From contig JALGSU010000005.1 of the NCBI GenBank assembly GCA_029821735.1, positions 62,001-126,000 of the forward strand: DNA of 64,000 nucleotides, written 5' to 3'. The stretch is from Candidatus Zipacnadia bacterium. GTDB lineage: Bacteria > Armatimonadota > Zipacnadia > Zipacnadales > UBA5352. How positions within the stretch are numbered: the first letter of the stretch is position 1; every line of letters begins with the position of its first letter. Under the pieces are notes generated by a model, which saw only the letters and a list, made by a program, of their open reading frames with translations, was not told the origin of the DNA and ran no database searches. Below, in pieces: positions 37,546-46,608 of this stretch. A program made the position numbers and the translations under genes.

Positions 37546-38538
37546 ATGCTGCTTGAAGCTGAACAGTCGATCGCCGGGCAGGAGTGGCCGATCGAGCCGG
37601 GCGAACGAAACGTGCCCATCTACATCGCCGAGCCCAGTGCGGGCATCACGCCCGAAACCGGGATCATGGTGGTCATGCACGGATGGGCGGGCTACTACCG
37701 CTGCGAGAATATGCAGACGTGGTACGGCTACTTCCCGGACCGCTTCAACGTCGTGGTCGCCAGCGTCGAATACCTGCAAAGCGGTCCGCAGAACCATCCG
37801 ACACACCTCGAGCAGCCCTATGACCATGGCTATCTGCAGGCCATCGACGCCATCCGCGCCGCACGCCACCTGTGGAGCAGTCTGCGGGAGGCGGGCGTCG
37901 AGTTCAACGAGCGGCGCATCTACGCGATGGGCGCGAGCGGTGGCGGGAACATCACGCAGATGGCGCTGAAGCTCGCACCGCGCACCTTCGCGTGCGGCGT
38001 CGACAACTGCGGGATGCCCGGGCTGATCGACGCTATCGCATACGGGACGGGCGAGTGGGGCACCACGCTCAACGCGCATTACTCGCGCGACCCGGAAAGC
38101 GCCGCGTACCTGTCGCCGGATATGCAGCGCATCCGCGACTTCGGCGACCCGGAGCATTGCGCCTTGCTCGCGCAGGCCAATGAGGACCTGAAGATCGTGA
38201 TCGTCCACGGAGTGCGGGACACCGTCTGCCCCACCGTGCCGAAGGTCGAGCAGTTCCGCAACATGCTCGCGGCCGGGCTCGATGTGGACGCGCACTTCCT
38301 GACCGACTGGCATGTGGACGGCGAGACCGTCACCGCGCCCGACCACAGTGTCGGGCCCTTCGAGCTGGTGACAGACCGGTTCGCGCGCGAGTATCTGCGG
38401 CCAGACGGGCGCTTCCCGAAAGTGCGCAGCGGCCCGACGGACTTTGAGCTGGGCGGGGAGTTTGCGTATCCGACCGAGAACGGGCGCTTTGTAGTGAATC
38501 ACGACGGGCCGCCGACGGTGCGGTTCGAGGAGGCGTGA
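37546..38538 (+). CDS. Alpha/beta hydrolase, DUF2920-like
   Basis: 330 residues from ATG 37546 (GGGGAG upstream); an ATG at 37528 overlapping the previous stop is an alternative. Alpha/beta hydrolase features: V-V-M-H-G-W-A-G near 48 (oxyanion region), the nucleophile elbow G-A-S-G-G-G near 134 with serine as predicted nucleophile, an acidic residue in V-H-G-V-R-D-T-V near 220, and a histidine candidate in A-P-D-H-S near 263. No signal peptide. Family members include carboxylesterases and peptidases; I associate it with DUF2920 only loosely. In this operon it may remove acyl or ester groups from the degradation products. Confidence 0.65.
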   Translation: MLLEAEQSIAGQEWPIEPGERNVPIYIAEPSAGITPETGIMVVMHGWAGYYRCENMQTWYGYFPDRFNVVVASVEYLQSGPQNHPTHLEQPYDHGYLQAIDAIRAARHLWSSLREAGVEFNERRIYAMGASGGGNITQMALKLAPRTFACGVDNCGMPGLIDAIAYGTGEWGTTLNAHYSRDPESAAYLSPDMQRIRDFGDPEHCALLAQANEDLKIVIVHGVRDTVCPTVPKVEQFRNMLAAGLDVDAHFLTDWHVDGETVTAPDHSVGPFELVTDRFAREYLRPDGRFPKVRSGPTDFELGGEFAYPTENGRFVVNHDGPPTVRFEEA

Positions 38539-38573
38539 GCAGGACTCGGGGAGCCATCGGAGAATATGGAGTG

Positions 38574-38597
38574 CGGGCCAGACCGGCGGTCGGCCCG
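38574..38597 (+). terminator. Hairpin after the alpha/beta hydrolase gene
   Basis: CGGGCC plus GACC pair with GGTC plus GGCCCG around a three-base loop with one bulged A. It lies 36 bases after the stop and about 36 before the next ribosome site. No U-tract; it may be a weak terminator or mRNA stabiliser. Confidence 0.35.
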
Positions 38598-38632
38598 GCA
38601 CGACGCAGCGCAAACTACGGGAGGACATCACC

Positions 38633-39388
38633 ATGGGCAAGATACCTGTTGGGTTGCAGCTCTACACCGTCCGCGAGGACATGGGCAACGACGTGCCGGG
38701 GACGCTTAAGGCCGTCGCCGATGCTGGCTACGACGGCGTCGAGTTCGCCGGCTACTTCGACTACTCGGCCGAGGACCTGAAGGTCATCCTCGACGATCTG
38801 GGCCTGGCGTGCTGCGGCTCGCACACGCGGCTGGAGGGGATCCTGCCCGAGGGCCTGTCGGAGACTATCGACTTCGCGCATGCGCTGGGCAACAAGTACA
38901 TCGTCGGCCCCGGGCTGCCGGGCGAATATACCGAGAGCCCGGAGGCGTGGCGACGCACTGCCGCGATCTTCAGCGAGACGGCCGTCACTCTCGGCGAGAC
39001 AGGGCTCAAGCTCGGCTACCACAATCACAAGCATGAGTTCGAGCAGAAATTCGAGGGTGTCAGCGGCTGGCGCATCTTCTTCGACGCCGCCTCCGACGCG
39101 GTCTTCTCGCAGCTCGACGTCGGCCACGTGATGCGCGCCGACACCGACCCGGTCGAGATTCTGAATCTCTACCCGGGCCGCTTCGTGACGGTGCACATCA
39201 AGGACATCGACGAGACCAAGACGGACGTCTTCACCGGTGAGGGCCTGGGCGACTGGGAGACTATCTTCAACATCTGCGAGACCACCGGCGGTACGGAGTG
39301 GTACATCGTGGAGCATGAGAACTACCCGATCCCGCCGCTCGAGTGCGCCAAGAAGTGCCTCGACAACATCCGCGGCATGGGCCGCTGA
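38633..39388 (+). CDS. Sugar phosphate isomerase/epimerase (xylose isomerase-like TIM barrel)
   Basis: 251 residues; GGGAGGA precedes the ATG. Metal-ligand segments of the family are visible: V-G-L-Q-L-Y-T-V-R near residue 6, G-V-E-F-A-G-Y near 35, G-Y-H-N-H-K-H-E-F near 128, Q-L-D-V-G-H near 159 and V-H-I-K-D near 186, with V-E-H-E-N near 226. The H-N-H-x-x-E pattern is typical of the inosose dehydratase and tagatose epimerase-like branch. It follows the hydrolase gene in the same direction and probably converts a monosaccharide released by the cluster. Confidence 0.85.
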   Translation: MGKIPVGLQLYTVREDMGNDVPGTLKAVADAGYDGVEFAGYFDYSAEDLKVILDDLGLACCGSHTRLEGILPEGLSETIDFAHALGNKYIVGPGLPGEYTESPEAWRRTAAIFSETAVTLGETGLKLGYHNHKHEFEQKFEGVSGWRIFFDAASDAVFSQLDVGHVMRADTDPVEILNLYPGRFVTVHIKDIDETKTDVFTGEGLGDWETIFNICETTGGTEWYIVEHENYPIPPLECAKKCLDNIRGMGR

Positions 39389-39464
39389 AGTAGCGCCTAT
39401 GGCGCGGTGGCATGAGAGTTGTTGCGCGCGTTTCGATACACCAGATCGCTGGTTGGAGGGATGA

Positions 39465-40154
39465 ATGATGCGCACTGGATTGTTCACGTTGCTGATGCTG
39501 GCGTTGGCCAGCATGTTCGTGTTGACCGGGTGCCCCGAGGCGCCGACAGAGCAGCTTCCGGCGGTTGACCCCAACCCGCCGGTGGACGCCGAGCCGGTGG
39601 ACGCCGAGCCGGTGGACGTCGAACCTGTCGCGGAAGAGGCGGCCGACACTGTCGCCGCACCGACGGAGTTCGAGTGGACAGAGGCGCCGACGCTGGACAT
39701 GATCCCGGGCGGGGCGGTCGCGGGCGTGATCAACGGCAAGCCCTTTACCGCTGCCACCGTAAGGCTGAAGCAGGACGATGAGAACACGGTTCTGGAGATA
39801 ACGGACGCGTCGGTTGATGAGCCGACCGGCTTGGTCATGAGCGACACCGGCGTCGACCTGCGCTTCACGCTCGAGCCCGGCCAGCCCGGCGAGTTCGTGG
39901 TGGCCAAGGGCGACAAAAAGGACTTCGACCGCGAGCATACCTATTACCACTACCCGCAGGGCGGGGACAAGGGGCCAATGAGCGTCAACACCGATTGGGG
40001 CTGCGCGGTCCAGATCACGGAATGGACATTGCAGGCGGACGAAGAGGACGAGGACATCCTCGGCAACGCCAAGGGCAAGGTAGTCGTGATCTTCAACGAC
40101 GATGAGAAGAGTTGGGTCGCCGGAAACTTCGACTGCGTCTACTACACCTGGTAG
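39465..40154 (+). CDS. Lipoprotein with acidic proline repeats
   Basis: 229 residues; GGAGGG precedes two close ATGs (39465, 39468). A signal peptide ends in the lipobox L-T-G-C (cysteine 23). Residues 38-56 hold three near-identical P-V-D-A-E/P-V-D-V-E units forming an acidic, proline-rich linker. The remaining 160 residues are beta-rich and contain N-G-K-P-F-T-A-A-T-V and Y-Y-H-Y-P-Q-G-G; no family is recognised. The short linker repeats suggest a flexible spacer that lifts the domain from the membrane. It closes the catabolic run and is followed by a strong hairpin. Confidence 0.7.
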   Translation: MMRTGLFTLLMLALASMFVLTGCPEAPTEQLPAVDPNPPVDAEPVDAEPVDVEPVAEEAADTVAAPTEFEWTEAPTLDMIPGGAVAGVINGKPFTAATVRLKQDDENTVLEITDASVDEPTGLVMSDTGVDLRFTLEPGQPGEFVVAKGDKKDFDREHTYYHYPQGGDKGPMSVNTDWGCAVQITEWTLQADEEDEDILGNAKGKVVVIFNDDEKSWVAGNFDCVYYTW

Positions 40155-40179
40155 ACCATCAGTGACCGACTGGCACAAA

Positions 40180-40209
40180 CGGAGCGCTGATCTCAGGATC
40201 AGCGCTCCG
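40180..40209 (+). terminator. Perfect hairpin after the lipoprotein gene
   Basis: CGGAGCGCTGATC and GATCAGCGCTCCG form a 13-bp perfect stem around TCAG, 25 bases after the lipoprotein stop. No U-tract follows, but position and stability fit a terminator. Confidence 0.6.
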
Positions 40210-40289
40210 ACCGTGTACGGAGGTGCGCAGGGGCGCGGGGCGAAGAGTGCGAGACTACTCTACCCACTATACGCGGGGGGCCATGCACC

Positions 40290-41825
40290 ATGCTCGCAAG
40301 GATCCATTCGGCAGCGATCTACGGAGTTGACGCCTATCCAGTTCAGGTGGAGGTGGACGTTGCGCGGGGCAAGCAGGGGATGACGGTGGTGGGCCTGCCC
40401 GACGCAGCCGTGCGTGAGAGCTGCGAGCGAGTGGAGGCGGCGATCCGCAACTCAGGCTTCGAGTTCCCGCGCGAGAAGATCACGATCAACCTCGCACCGG
40501 CGGACATCCGCAAAGAGGGACCGGCATTCGACCTGCCTATCGCGCTGGGCATCGTCATCGCGACCGGACAGGCGGCGGTGGACGATGTGCTCGACACCGT
40601 AGCGGCGACCGGCGAGCTGTCACTGGACGGGCTGGTGCGACCGGTATCCGGCGCTCTGCCGATGGCCATCGGCAGCCGCGAGGCAGGGCGAGGCGCACTC
40701 GTCGTCCCGCCGGCCAATGCCAACGAGGCCGCGGTGGTGGACGATATCGAGGTCTACACCGCCGACAGTCTGTATGATTGCGTGCGCCTGCTGGAGAGTC
40801 ACCTCGGGGCGGCGCCGGTGGTTCTGCCGCCGGAGGAGATCGATCTGGTGACGGCGCCGTACGAGGCCGACATGGCCGACGTGCGCGGGCAAAGCCAGGT
40901 CAAACGTGCACTGGAGATTGCGGCTGCGGGCGGGCATAACGTGCTGATGGTCGGGCCGCCGGGATCGGGCAAGACGATGCTGGCGCGACGGATGCCGGGG
41001 ATCCTGCCGCCGATGACGCTCGAAGAAGCGCTGGAAGTCACCAAACTCTACTCGGTGAAGGGGTTGCTGCGCGCGGGCGACGCGCTCATCCGCACGCGCC
41101 CATTCCGGCACCCGCACCACTCGGTTTCCAGCGCCGGACTCATCGGCGGGGGGACCATCCCCCAGCCGGGCGAGGTGAGCCTGTCGCATCACGGCGTGCT
41201 CTTCCTCGACGAGTTCCCGGAGTTCCCGCGCAATGCGCTCGAAGTGCTGCGCCAGCCGCTGGAGGACGGGGACGTGACCATCGCACGGGCGCAGATGTCG
41301 CTGACTTTCCCGGCGAACTTCCAGTTGGTGGCGGCCATGAACCCGTGCCCATGCGGCTTCGCGACCGACCCGCAGCGCGAGTGCACGTGCGGGCCGTCGG
41401 CGGTGCAGCGCTACCTCAAGCAGATATCCGGGCCACTGCTGGACCGGATCGACATCCACATCGAGGTGCCGCGACTCACGCCCGACGAAGTGATGAGCCG
41501 CGCCGACGGTGAGAAGTCGGTGGACGTGCGCAGGCGAGTCATCACCGCCCGAGGGCGGCAGACGGAGCGCTTCGAGGACACGCCATTCGTGAGCAACTCG
41601 CACATGAGCTCGAAGGCGGTGCGCGACTTCTGCCCGCTGACGACTGACTGCACCGGGCTGCTGAAAACCGCCATCGAACAGTTCGCGCTCTCCGCGCGCG
41701 CGCACGATCGCATCATCAAACTCGCCCGCACGATCGCTGACCTCGACGGAGGCGGCGAGATCGGTGTGGCGCACATCGCCGAGGCGGTGCAGTACCGGAG
41801 CATGGACCGCAAGTTCTGGGGGTAG
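40290..41825 (+). CDS. comM: YifB/ComM family Mg-chelatase-like AAA+ ATPase
   Basis: 511 residues, the standard length. Residues 1-180 are the Lon-protease-like ChlI domain (V-V-G-L-P-D-A-A-V-R-E-S near 33-44, I-N-L-A-P-A-D near 66-72). Then D-V-R-G-Q leads into the Mg-chelatase ATPase core with Walker A G-P-P-G-S-G-K-T at 222-229, R-P-F-R-x-P-H-H near 270 and Walker B L-F-L-D-E near 308; a C-terminal helical domain follows. ComM is a hexameric helicase that promotes branch migration during integration of incoming DNA in natural transformation. It stands alone, with the hairpin at 40180-40209 upstream. Confidence 0.92.
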   Translation: MLARIHSAAIYGVDAYPVQVEVDVARGKQGMTVVGLPDAAVRESCERVEAAIRNSGFEFPREKITINLAPADIRKEGPAFDLPIALGIVIATGQAAVDDVLDTVAATGELSLDGLVRPVSGALPMAIGSREAGRGALVVPPANANEAAVVDDIEVYTADSLYDCVRLLESHLGAAPVVLPPEEIDLVTAPYEADMADVRGQSQVKRALEIAAAGGHNVLMVGPPGSGKTMLARRMPGILPPMTLEEALEVTKLYSVKGLLRAGDALIRTRPFRHPHHSVSSAGLIGGGTIPQPGEVSLSHHGVLFLDEFPEFPRNALEVLRQPLEDGDVTIARAQMSLTFPANFQLVAAMNPCPCGFATDPQRECTCGPSAVQRYLKQISGPLLDRIDIHIEVPRLTPDEVMSRADGEKSVDVRRRVITARGRQTERFEDTPFVSNSHMSSKAVRDFCPLTTDCTGLLKTAIEQFALSARAHDRIIKLARTIADLDGGGEIGVAHIAEAVQYRSMDRKFWG

Positions 41826-41860
41826 CCTGGCAACTCACCGAAACGAGAGAAGGGACACGA

Positions 41861-43403
41861 ATGAAATCTCTGGCAATCGCAGTCATCGCATCGCTTATCA
41901 CCATCGGCGGCGCGCAGGCGGAACTGACCGACCTGCTGGCAGACCCGGGCTTTGAGGCGCTGGGTGAGGACGGGGAGTTCACCGGCTGGGAGATTCCCGC
42001 CGGGACGCCCGGAGCCGTCAGCGTCGCCACCGATGAGACCCAAGTGTTCGTCGGCGCGCAAGCCGCTCGGCTTGTCGCAGGCGAGGCGGAAGGTCGGCAC
42101 TTCGCGCAAATTCGCTCCACGCGAGTGCGCCCGGTCTGGGGCGCTCACTACCGCGCCGCCGTCTGGGTCAAGGGCTCGGGCAGCGCGCGAGTGGCTGTCA
42201 CCGAGCAGTTCCGCGTCCGACGTGCGACCGACCAGGAGTTCGCCGACACGTGGTCGGAGCCCGTGGCGCTTACCGATGAGTGGGTGGAGTTGGTCGCCGA
42301 CGCGACGATCGCGAACCTGAACATCGCGCGCGTGTTCGCGACCGTGGAGATCGAGGGCGAAGGCGCGATTGCCTGGGTTGACGACTGCGGGCTGGCGATC
42401 GCCGGCGCGGTGACCGTGACGCCGCCCTACGCGATGGTACGCGAGGGCGACAGCTTCTCGTTCAGCGTCGCCGTCGAGTCCGAGGGCGAGGCGCTGACTG
42501 AGGGCACGCTGAGCATCAAGACCACCAACGGCGACAAGGCCGCCGATGAGGAACTGGCTATCGGCGGCGCGGCCAGCGAGCTGGTGTTCACCGCTCCCGA
42601 TGCCCCGGAAGAGCGCGTGTTCCAGATACGAGTGGGCAGCGAGGACGCGGCCGCGAACGACTTCGTATACCTGCACGTGGTGGACGCGGAGACCTACGCG
42701 AAGTTCGAGGCAGCCGCCGCCGCGACGAAGCTCGACGGCCCCGCGCACCTGCTCTTCATCGGCTGCAGCCTCACGGACTTCCACCGCGACTACAACTACA
42801 CCGACGAGGTGGCGTTCTGGCTGTGGAAGACACATGACGGGCAGGTCACCTACCGCAACGCGGGCGTGGGCGGGGACTACATCACCCGCACCTGGCCGCG
42901 CATGGAGGAGGGGACGGGCTACCGGGCCTACATGTATGACGACCTGTTCGAGCCCGCGCCCACCCACGCGTTCATCCTCCTCGGGCACAACGACACCAAG
43001 CTCAAGCCGAAGGACGAATACACGAGCCCGGACGATTACACCGACCCGGTGGTCTCGCTGGAGGACTGGGACACTTACATGCGCCTGGCCGGAGACCGGT
43101 GCGCACGTGACCGTGCTGTCGAACACCTCGTCGGTCTACGAAGTGTGCGCGGCGCGGGTGGTCGCCAACATCGCGGCAGGCAAGTCGGGCGGTTCCCTGT
43201 TCGGCAAGCCGGAGGTCATGGAGCAGTTCAACGCCATCGCGCGAGAGTTCGCCGCCGACACGGGCGCTGACTTCGTGGACGTCTACACGCCGACCAAGGC
43301 GGTTGAGGACAAGCCATCGATCTACCTGCCCGACGGCGTGCACATCAACATGGAAGGCAACTGGATCGTGGCGCTGGAAGTGCTGAAGGGGCTTGGGGAG
43401 TAA
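41861..43403 (+). CDS. Secreted SGNH-hydrolase-like protein (one frameshift)
   Basis: AGAAGGGA precedes the ATG; a signal peptide ends near A-Q-A (residue 20). Residues 21-170 form a carbohydrate-binding-like beta sandwich, 180-280 another beta domain, and from about 295 an SGNH/GDSL hydrolase domain begins with L-F-I-G-C-S-L-T-D, followed by G-V-G-G-D-Y and L-G-H-N-D-T-K. The catalytic serine would be in the G-C-S segment, the Gly in G-V-G-G-D and the Asn in G-H-N-D. The frame breaks near 43091, where removing one G continues the protein into A-H-V-T-V-L-S-N-T and on to D-G-V-H-I-N (D-x-x-H block) and a stop at 43403. Total about 514 residues. Substrate probably an acetyl or other ester on a glycan. 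Confidence 0.75.
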
Positions 43404-43432
43404 GGGAGCGAGAGACGCCGAGAGGGATTGCC

Positions 43433-44491
43433 ATGTCCGACGTATTCATACTGGGAGCCGGGTTCTCAAAGGCCATTTCTGACGAGATGCCGCTCATGGC
43501 GGAACTGGGCCAACGCGTGCTGTCGCGGGTGATGAACACACGCGGTCGGCCTGCGGCCCTCTCCATGGAGTCCATCTTGGCCTTGGAGAAGAACATTGAA
43601 CTCATCCTCTCATTCCTCGGTGAACGCCAGCCGTGGCAGACGGCAGAGGAGGCGAGTATTGCACAAGCCGCGTTTCTCGCGCTCCAGACCGCTGTGGGGG
43701 AGGTGATAGGCGAGAGTCAGGACGAAGTGCTCGCGGCAGACCTGCCAGACTGGCTGAGGGAACTGTGCGAACTGTGGTTTGACAGAGGTGACACCCTAAT
43801 CACGCTCAACTACGACACTCTCCTCGAGGAAGGCCTCCGTTCCACACAAGTAGGTGAATCGCTCCGCCAGCTCTACAACGCTCCGCTGACGCCGCTGGCC
43901 CCCCACGGAGGGTCCAGCGATTCGACGTTCAACAGCAATCTGCGACTGCTGAAGCTGCATGGGTCCATCAACTGGTTCCATTCCGGCGCGGCGCATCGCA
44001 ATGAGGAGCCAATCTACGCCGTGCGCTTGCACTACTTCCGGAACGATCACTTCTGGCAGGATGGCCAGGATTACTGGGTGGCCGGGAGGGTGCCGCTTAT
44101 CGTCCCGCCGCTTGCGCACAAGGAAGGTTTCTACGCGAACAGTTCGCTTCGGGCCGTGTGGTCGGCAGCCGCGAGTGCACTGAGGGAAGCCGAACATGTC
44201 TACTGTATAGGGTACTCGATGCCCATGACTGACCTGACGGTGAGGGCACTACTCGCGGCGAATACCCCGAAGCGGAGGCGCAAGCTGGTATTGGTCAACA
44301 AGTGCCCGGAAGCCCAGAAGGAGGCGCTGGTCGGTAGGTTCCGCACGGTCCTGCCGGAACACCTCTACGAACTGGTCGATCACTTCGTGCGACCAACGGA
44401 TGTTCTTGAGGAGCTCAAAGAAGGCCTTATCTCGGGATCGATCGAGACGATCGTCGGACCAGTGCGGGCAGCCAAATCCGAGGACGAGTGA
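43433..44491 (+). CDS. SIR2-like domain protein (SIR2_2 family)
   Basis: 352 residues with GAGAGGG before the ATG. The NAD-binding core is recognisable: I-L-G-A-G-F-S-K at 6-13, T-L-N-Y-D at 124-128, K-L-H-G-S-I-N-W at 174-181 with the histidine of the catalytic pair, and G-Y-S-M-P-M-T-D at 260-267. These match lone SIR2-like proteins, several of which deplete NAD as effectors of anti-phage defence; others have unknown function. No second domain, effector partner or sensor gene lies beside it. Its codon use is less G/C-ending than the flanking secreted genes, and it interrupts two of them, so recent acquisition is likely. Catalytic activity is inferred from the conserved residues. Confidence 0.8.
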   Translation: MSDVFILGAGFSKAISDEMPLMAELGQRVLSRVMNTRGRPAALSMESILALEKNIELILSFLGERQPWQTAEEASIAQAAFLALQTAVGEVIGESQDEVLAADLPDWLRELCELWFDRGDTLITLNYDTLLEEGLRSTQVGESLRQLYNAPLTPLAPHGGSSDSTFNSNLRLLKLHGSINWFHSGAAHRNEEPIYAVRLHYFRNDHFWQDGQDYWVAGRVPLIVPPLAHKEGFYANSSLRAVWSAAASALREAEHVYCIGYSMPMTDLTVRALLAANTPKRRRKLVLVNKCPEAQKEALVGRFRTVLPEHLYELVDHFVRPTDVLEELKEGLISGSIETIVGPVRAAKSEDE

Positions 44492-44538
44492 AGCTGGTTA
44501 GCCAGGTGGCGACAGCATTGGTGCCGAGGAGGATGCAG

Positions 44539-45694
44539 ATGCGGATTATCATGACCATCATCGTGTTGGCGGGGATGGCCGTCGGCGCGGTCGCCGACGC
44601 TCAGCCACAAGTGGAGAGCGCCGCCGCCGGGCAGCTCGACCCGCTCCGGTTCTGGTGGCCATACGACCCAGGGCCCGATACCATCGGCGAGCGCCAAACA
44701 CCGCTTCACGCTGCGCGTCTCCCCTACCCCGGAGATGACCGGGCTGGTAGTGAATGTCTCCAAGCTCAAGCTCAACTACTACACCGCAATCGCGCCCGCG
44801 CCCGGGCAATACCAATGGTTCTGGCGCGTGGGCTACGACGTGGGCACGAAGGCCGAACGCTGGACCGCGATACGTGAGCGCAACTTCATCGTGACCGCTC
44901 CAGAAGGCGCGCGCGCCGTCGTCGTGGCAACCGGCGCGAAGGAGGATGGCACACAAGTGGACACCCCGAACGATCAGACAACCGAGAACCCCGCGCCACC
45001 AGAGGGCGAAGTCATCTGGCAAGCCGACCTGACCGACACCACCGGATGGAAGTGGGACGGCGAGGCCAGCGCCGAGCACCTCGAAGGCGGCGTGCTGCGA
45101 GTCAATAACACCACGCGCAGCGTCTACTGGGCCGACGAAATGCTCGAGGGCCCGGTCCTGATCGATATGGAAGTGCGCACCAATGACGAGTTGTGCCGAG
45201 CCATACTGTTCTTCATGGCCGACGGCGTCAACGGTGAGGACATCTTCAGTTGGGAACGCCCGGCGGCCGACTACGGTGACTACGCGTATGAGAACACGAT
45301 GCGCCTGTATACCGCGGGGATGATGCGGGAGGGCTGCGGGACTGAGAATAACTTCCGCTTCCTCGGCGGCGAGTTGCCCGAGCATCTGCAGATACTGCGG
45401 GTCCCCGCGCCGGACCTGACCGAGGAGCAAAAGCCGCTCTACAAGCAGGCGTTCGCAGACTTCCAGCCCTACTCGATCCCGAGCACGGGCATGGATGGCT
45501 ACGTGCTCGGCCAGTGGCAGCGCTACCAGGTGCTGGTGGACGGCCCGCTCATCCGCGTGTGGGTGGACGGGCGGCTGCTGCACGAAGTGACCGACGACAC
45601 GCCGATGACGCGCGGGCGAGTGGGGTTCCGCAACTTCCGCGCGGACACGGCCGTGGAAGTGCGAAATCTGCGGGCCATCAGACCAGCCGAGTGA
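44539..45694 (+). CDS. Secreted protein with concanavalin-like/LamG-type domain (one frameshift)
   Basis: GGAGG lies six bases before the ATG at 44539 and a signal peptide follows (M-R-I-I-M start, cleavage near V-A-D-A). The first frame is coding to about 44650-44690 and the continuation R-F-T-L-R-V-S-P-T-P-E-M is in another frame, running to 45694; about 385 residues in all. The middle looks like an immunoglobulin-like strand set (V-S-K-L-K-L-N-Y-Y), and the last 210 residues resemble a jelly-roll domain of the kind that binds or cleaves glycans (W-Q-A-D-L, V-L-V-D-G-P-L-I-R-V-W-V-D-G-R-L-L, G-R-V-G-F-R-N-F). No function is assigned. Confidence 0.55.
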
Positions 45695-45707
45695 GGAGCG
45701 TCGAATC

Positions 45708-46532
45708 GTGACTGCTGAAAAGGTGCCGTTCTGGCGGGAGCCATGGAAACTGCAAGCCCCCGCGTTCGAGATCGCGGACGGGCTCTACTACGTGGGCAAC
45801 AGCAATGTGTCCGCGCATCTGCTGCGCACCTCCGAGGCGCTGGTGCTGATCGATACGGCTTTCGCAGAGACCAGCTATCTGCTGACGGAAAGCATCCGGC
45901 AGGCGGGATACGACCCCGCGGACATCGACCTTATCATCCACAGCCACGGGCATATCGATCACTGCGGGGCGACGCGGCGGATGCAGGAGCTGTCCGGGGC
46001 GGAGATCGCGATGGGCGCGCCGGATGTGGAGACGGTCGAGCAGGGGACGAAGTACACCTGCGCGGAAGCGCTCTATGGGATGGACAACTTCGAGGCATTC
46101 AGCGTGGACAGGCAGTTGCGCCACGGGGATGTCATCGACTGCGGCGACACGCAAATCCAGTGCCACCTCACGCCCGGGCACACGCCGGGCGTCATCACGT
46201 ATACGCTTGAGGTGGAGGTGGACGGCGAGCGCATGCTGGCGGGAATGTTCGGCGGGCCGGGGATGTGGACGCTGACCGACCAGTATCGCGAGGACCAGGG
46301 GTATCCGGAGAACCGCGAGGACTTCGGGCGCAGCCTGGAATACCTGCGCGGGTTGCCGGTGCAGATGTGGCTGGGGGCGCATCCGGGCCAGAACGACACG
46401 CTCGGGAAGTATGAGCGACTGGCCGGGGGCGAATCGCCTAGCCCGTTCGTGGACGCGGACGGCTGGCTGGCGTGGGTGGAGAAGATGCAGCGCGATTTCG
46501 CGGACCTGCTGGAACGTAGCGAGGACCAGTGA
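45708..46532 (+). CDS. Metallo-beta-lactamase fold hydrolase
   Basis: 274 residues from a GTG start with GAGGAG upstream. The H-S-H-G-H-I-D-H-C motif near residues 81-89 is the metal-binding H-x-H-x-D-H signature; further ligands are in T-P-G-H-T-P-G near 158 and L-G-A-H-P near 223. The fold hydrolyses esters, lactones, amides or phosphodiesters with one or two zinc ions. No signal peptide. It follows the frameshifted secreted gene by 14 bases and precedes the ThuA-like gene by 76 bases, so the three may share a message. Substrate unknown; antibiotic resistance should not be inferred from the fold. Confidence 0.85.
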   Translation: MTAEKVPFWREPWKLQAPAFEIADGLYYVGNSNVSAHLLRTSEALVLIDTAFAETSYLLTESIRQAGYDPADIDLIIHSHGHIDHCGATRRMQELSGAEIAMGAPDVETVEQGTKYTCAEALYGMDNFEAFSVDRQLRHGDVIDCGDTQIQCHLTPGHTPGVITYTLEVEVDGERMLAGMFGGPGMWTLTDQYREDQGYPENREDFGRSLEYLRGLPVQMWLGAHPGQNDTLGKYERLAGGESPSPFVDADGWLAWVEKMQRDFADLLERSEDQ

Positions 46533-46608
46533 CCGCCAGACAGGTATAGCAGCACCCGAAGGCGAAGACAGATCGGCACACCGTAGGCGAACAAGTGAGG
46601 GAGCAAAC

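Noticed and set aside
18658..44491. AlbA_2 and SIR2-like genes as two parts of one defence system
   Set aside because: They lie 24 kb apart, on opposite strands, with unrelated genes between; no shared regulatory sequence was seen.
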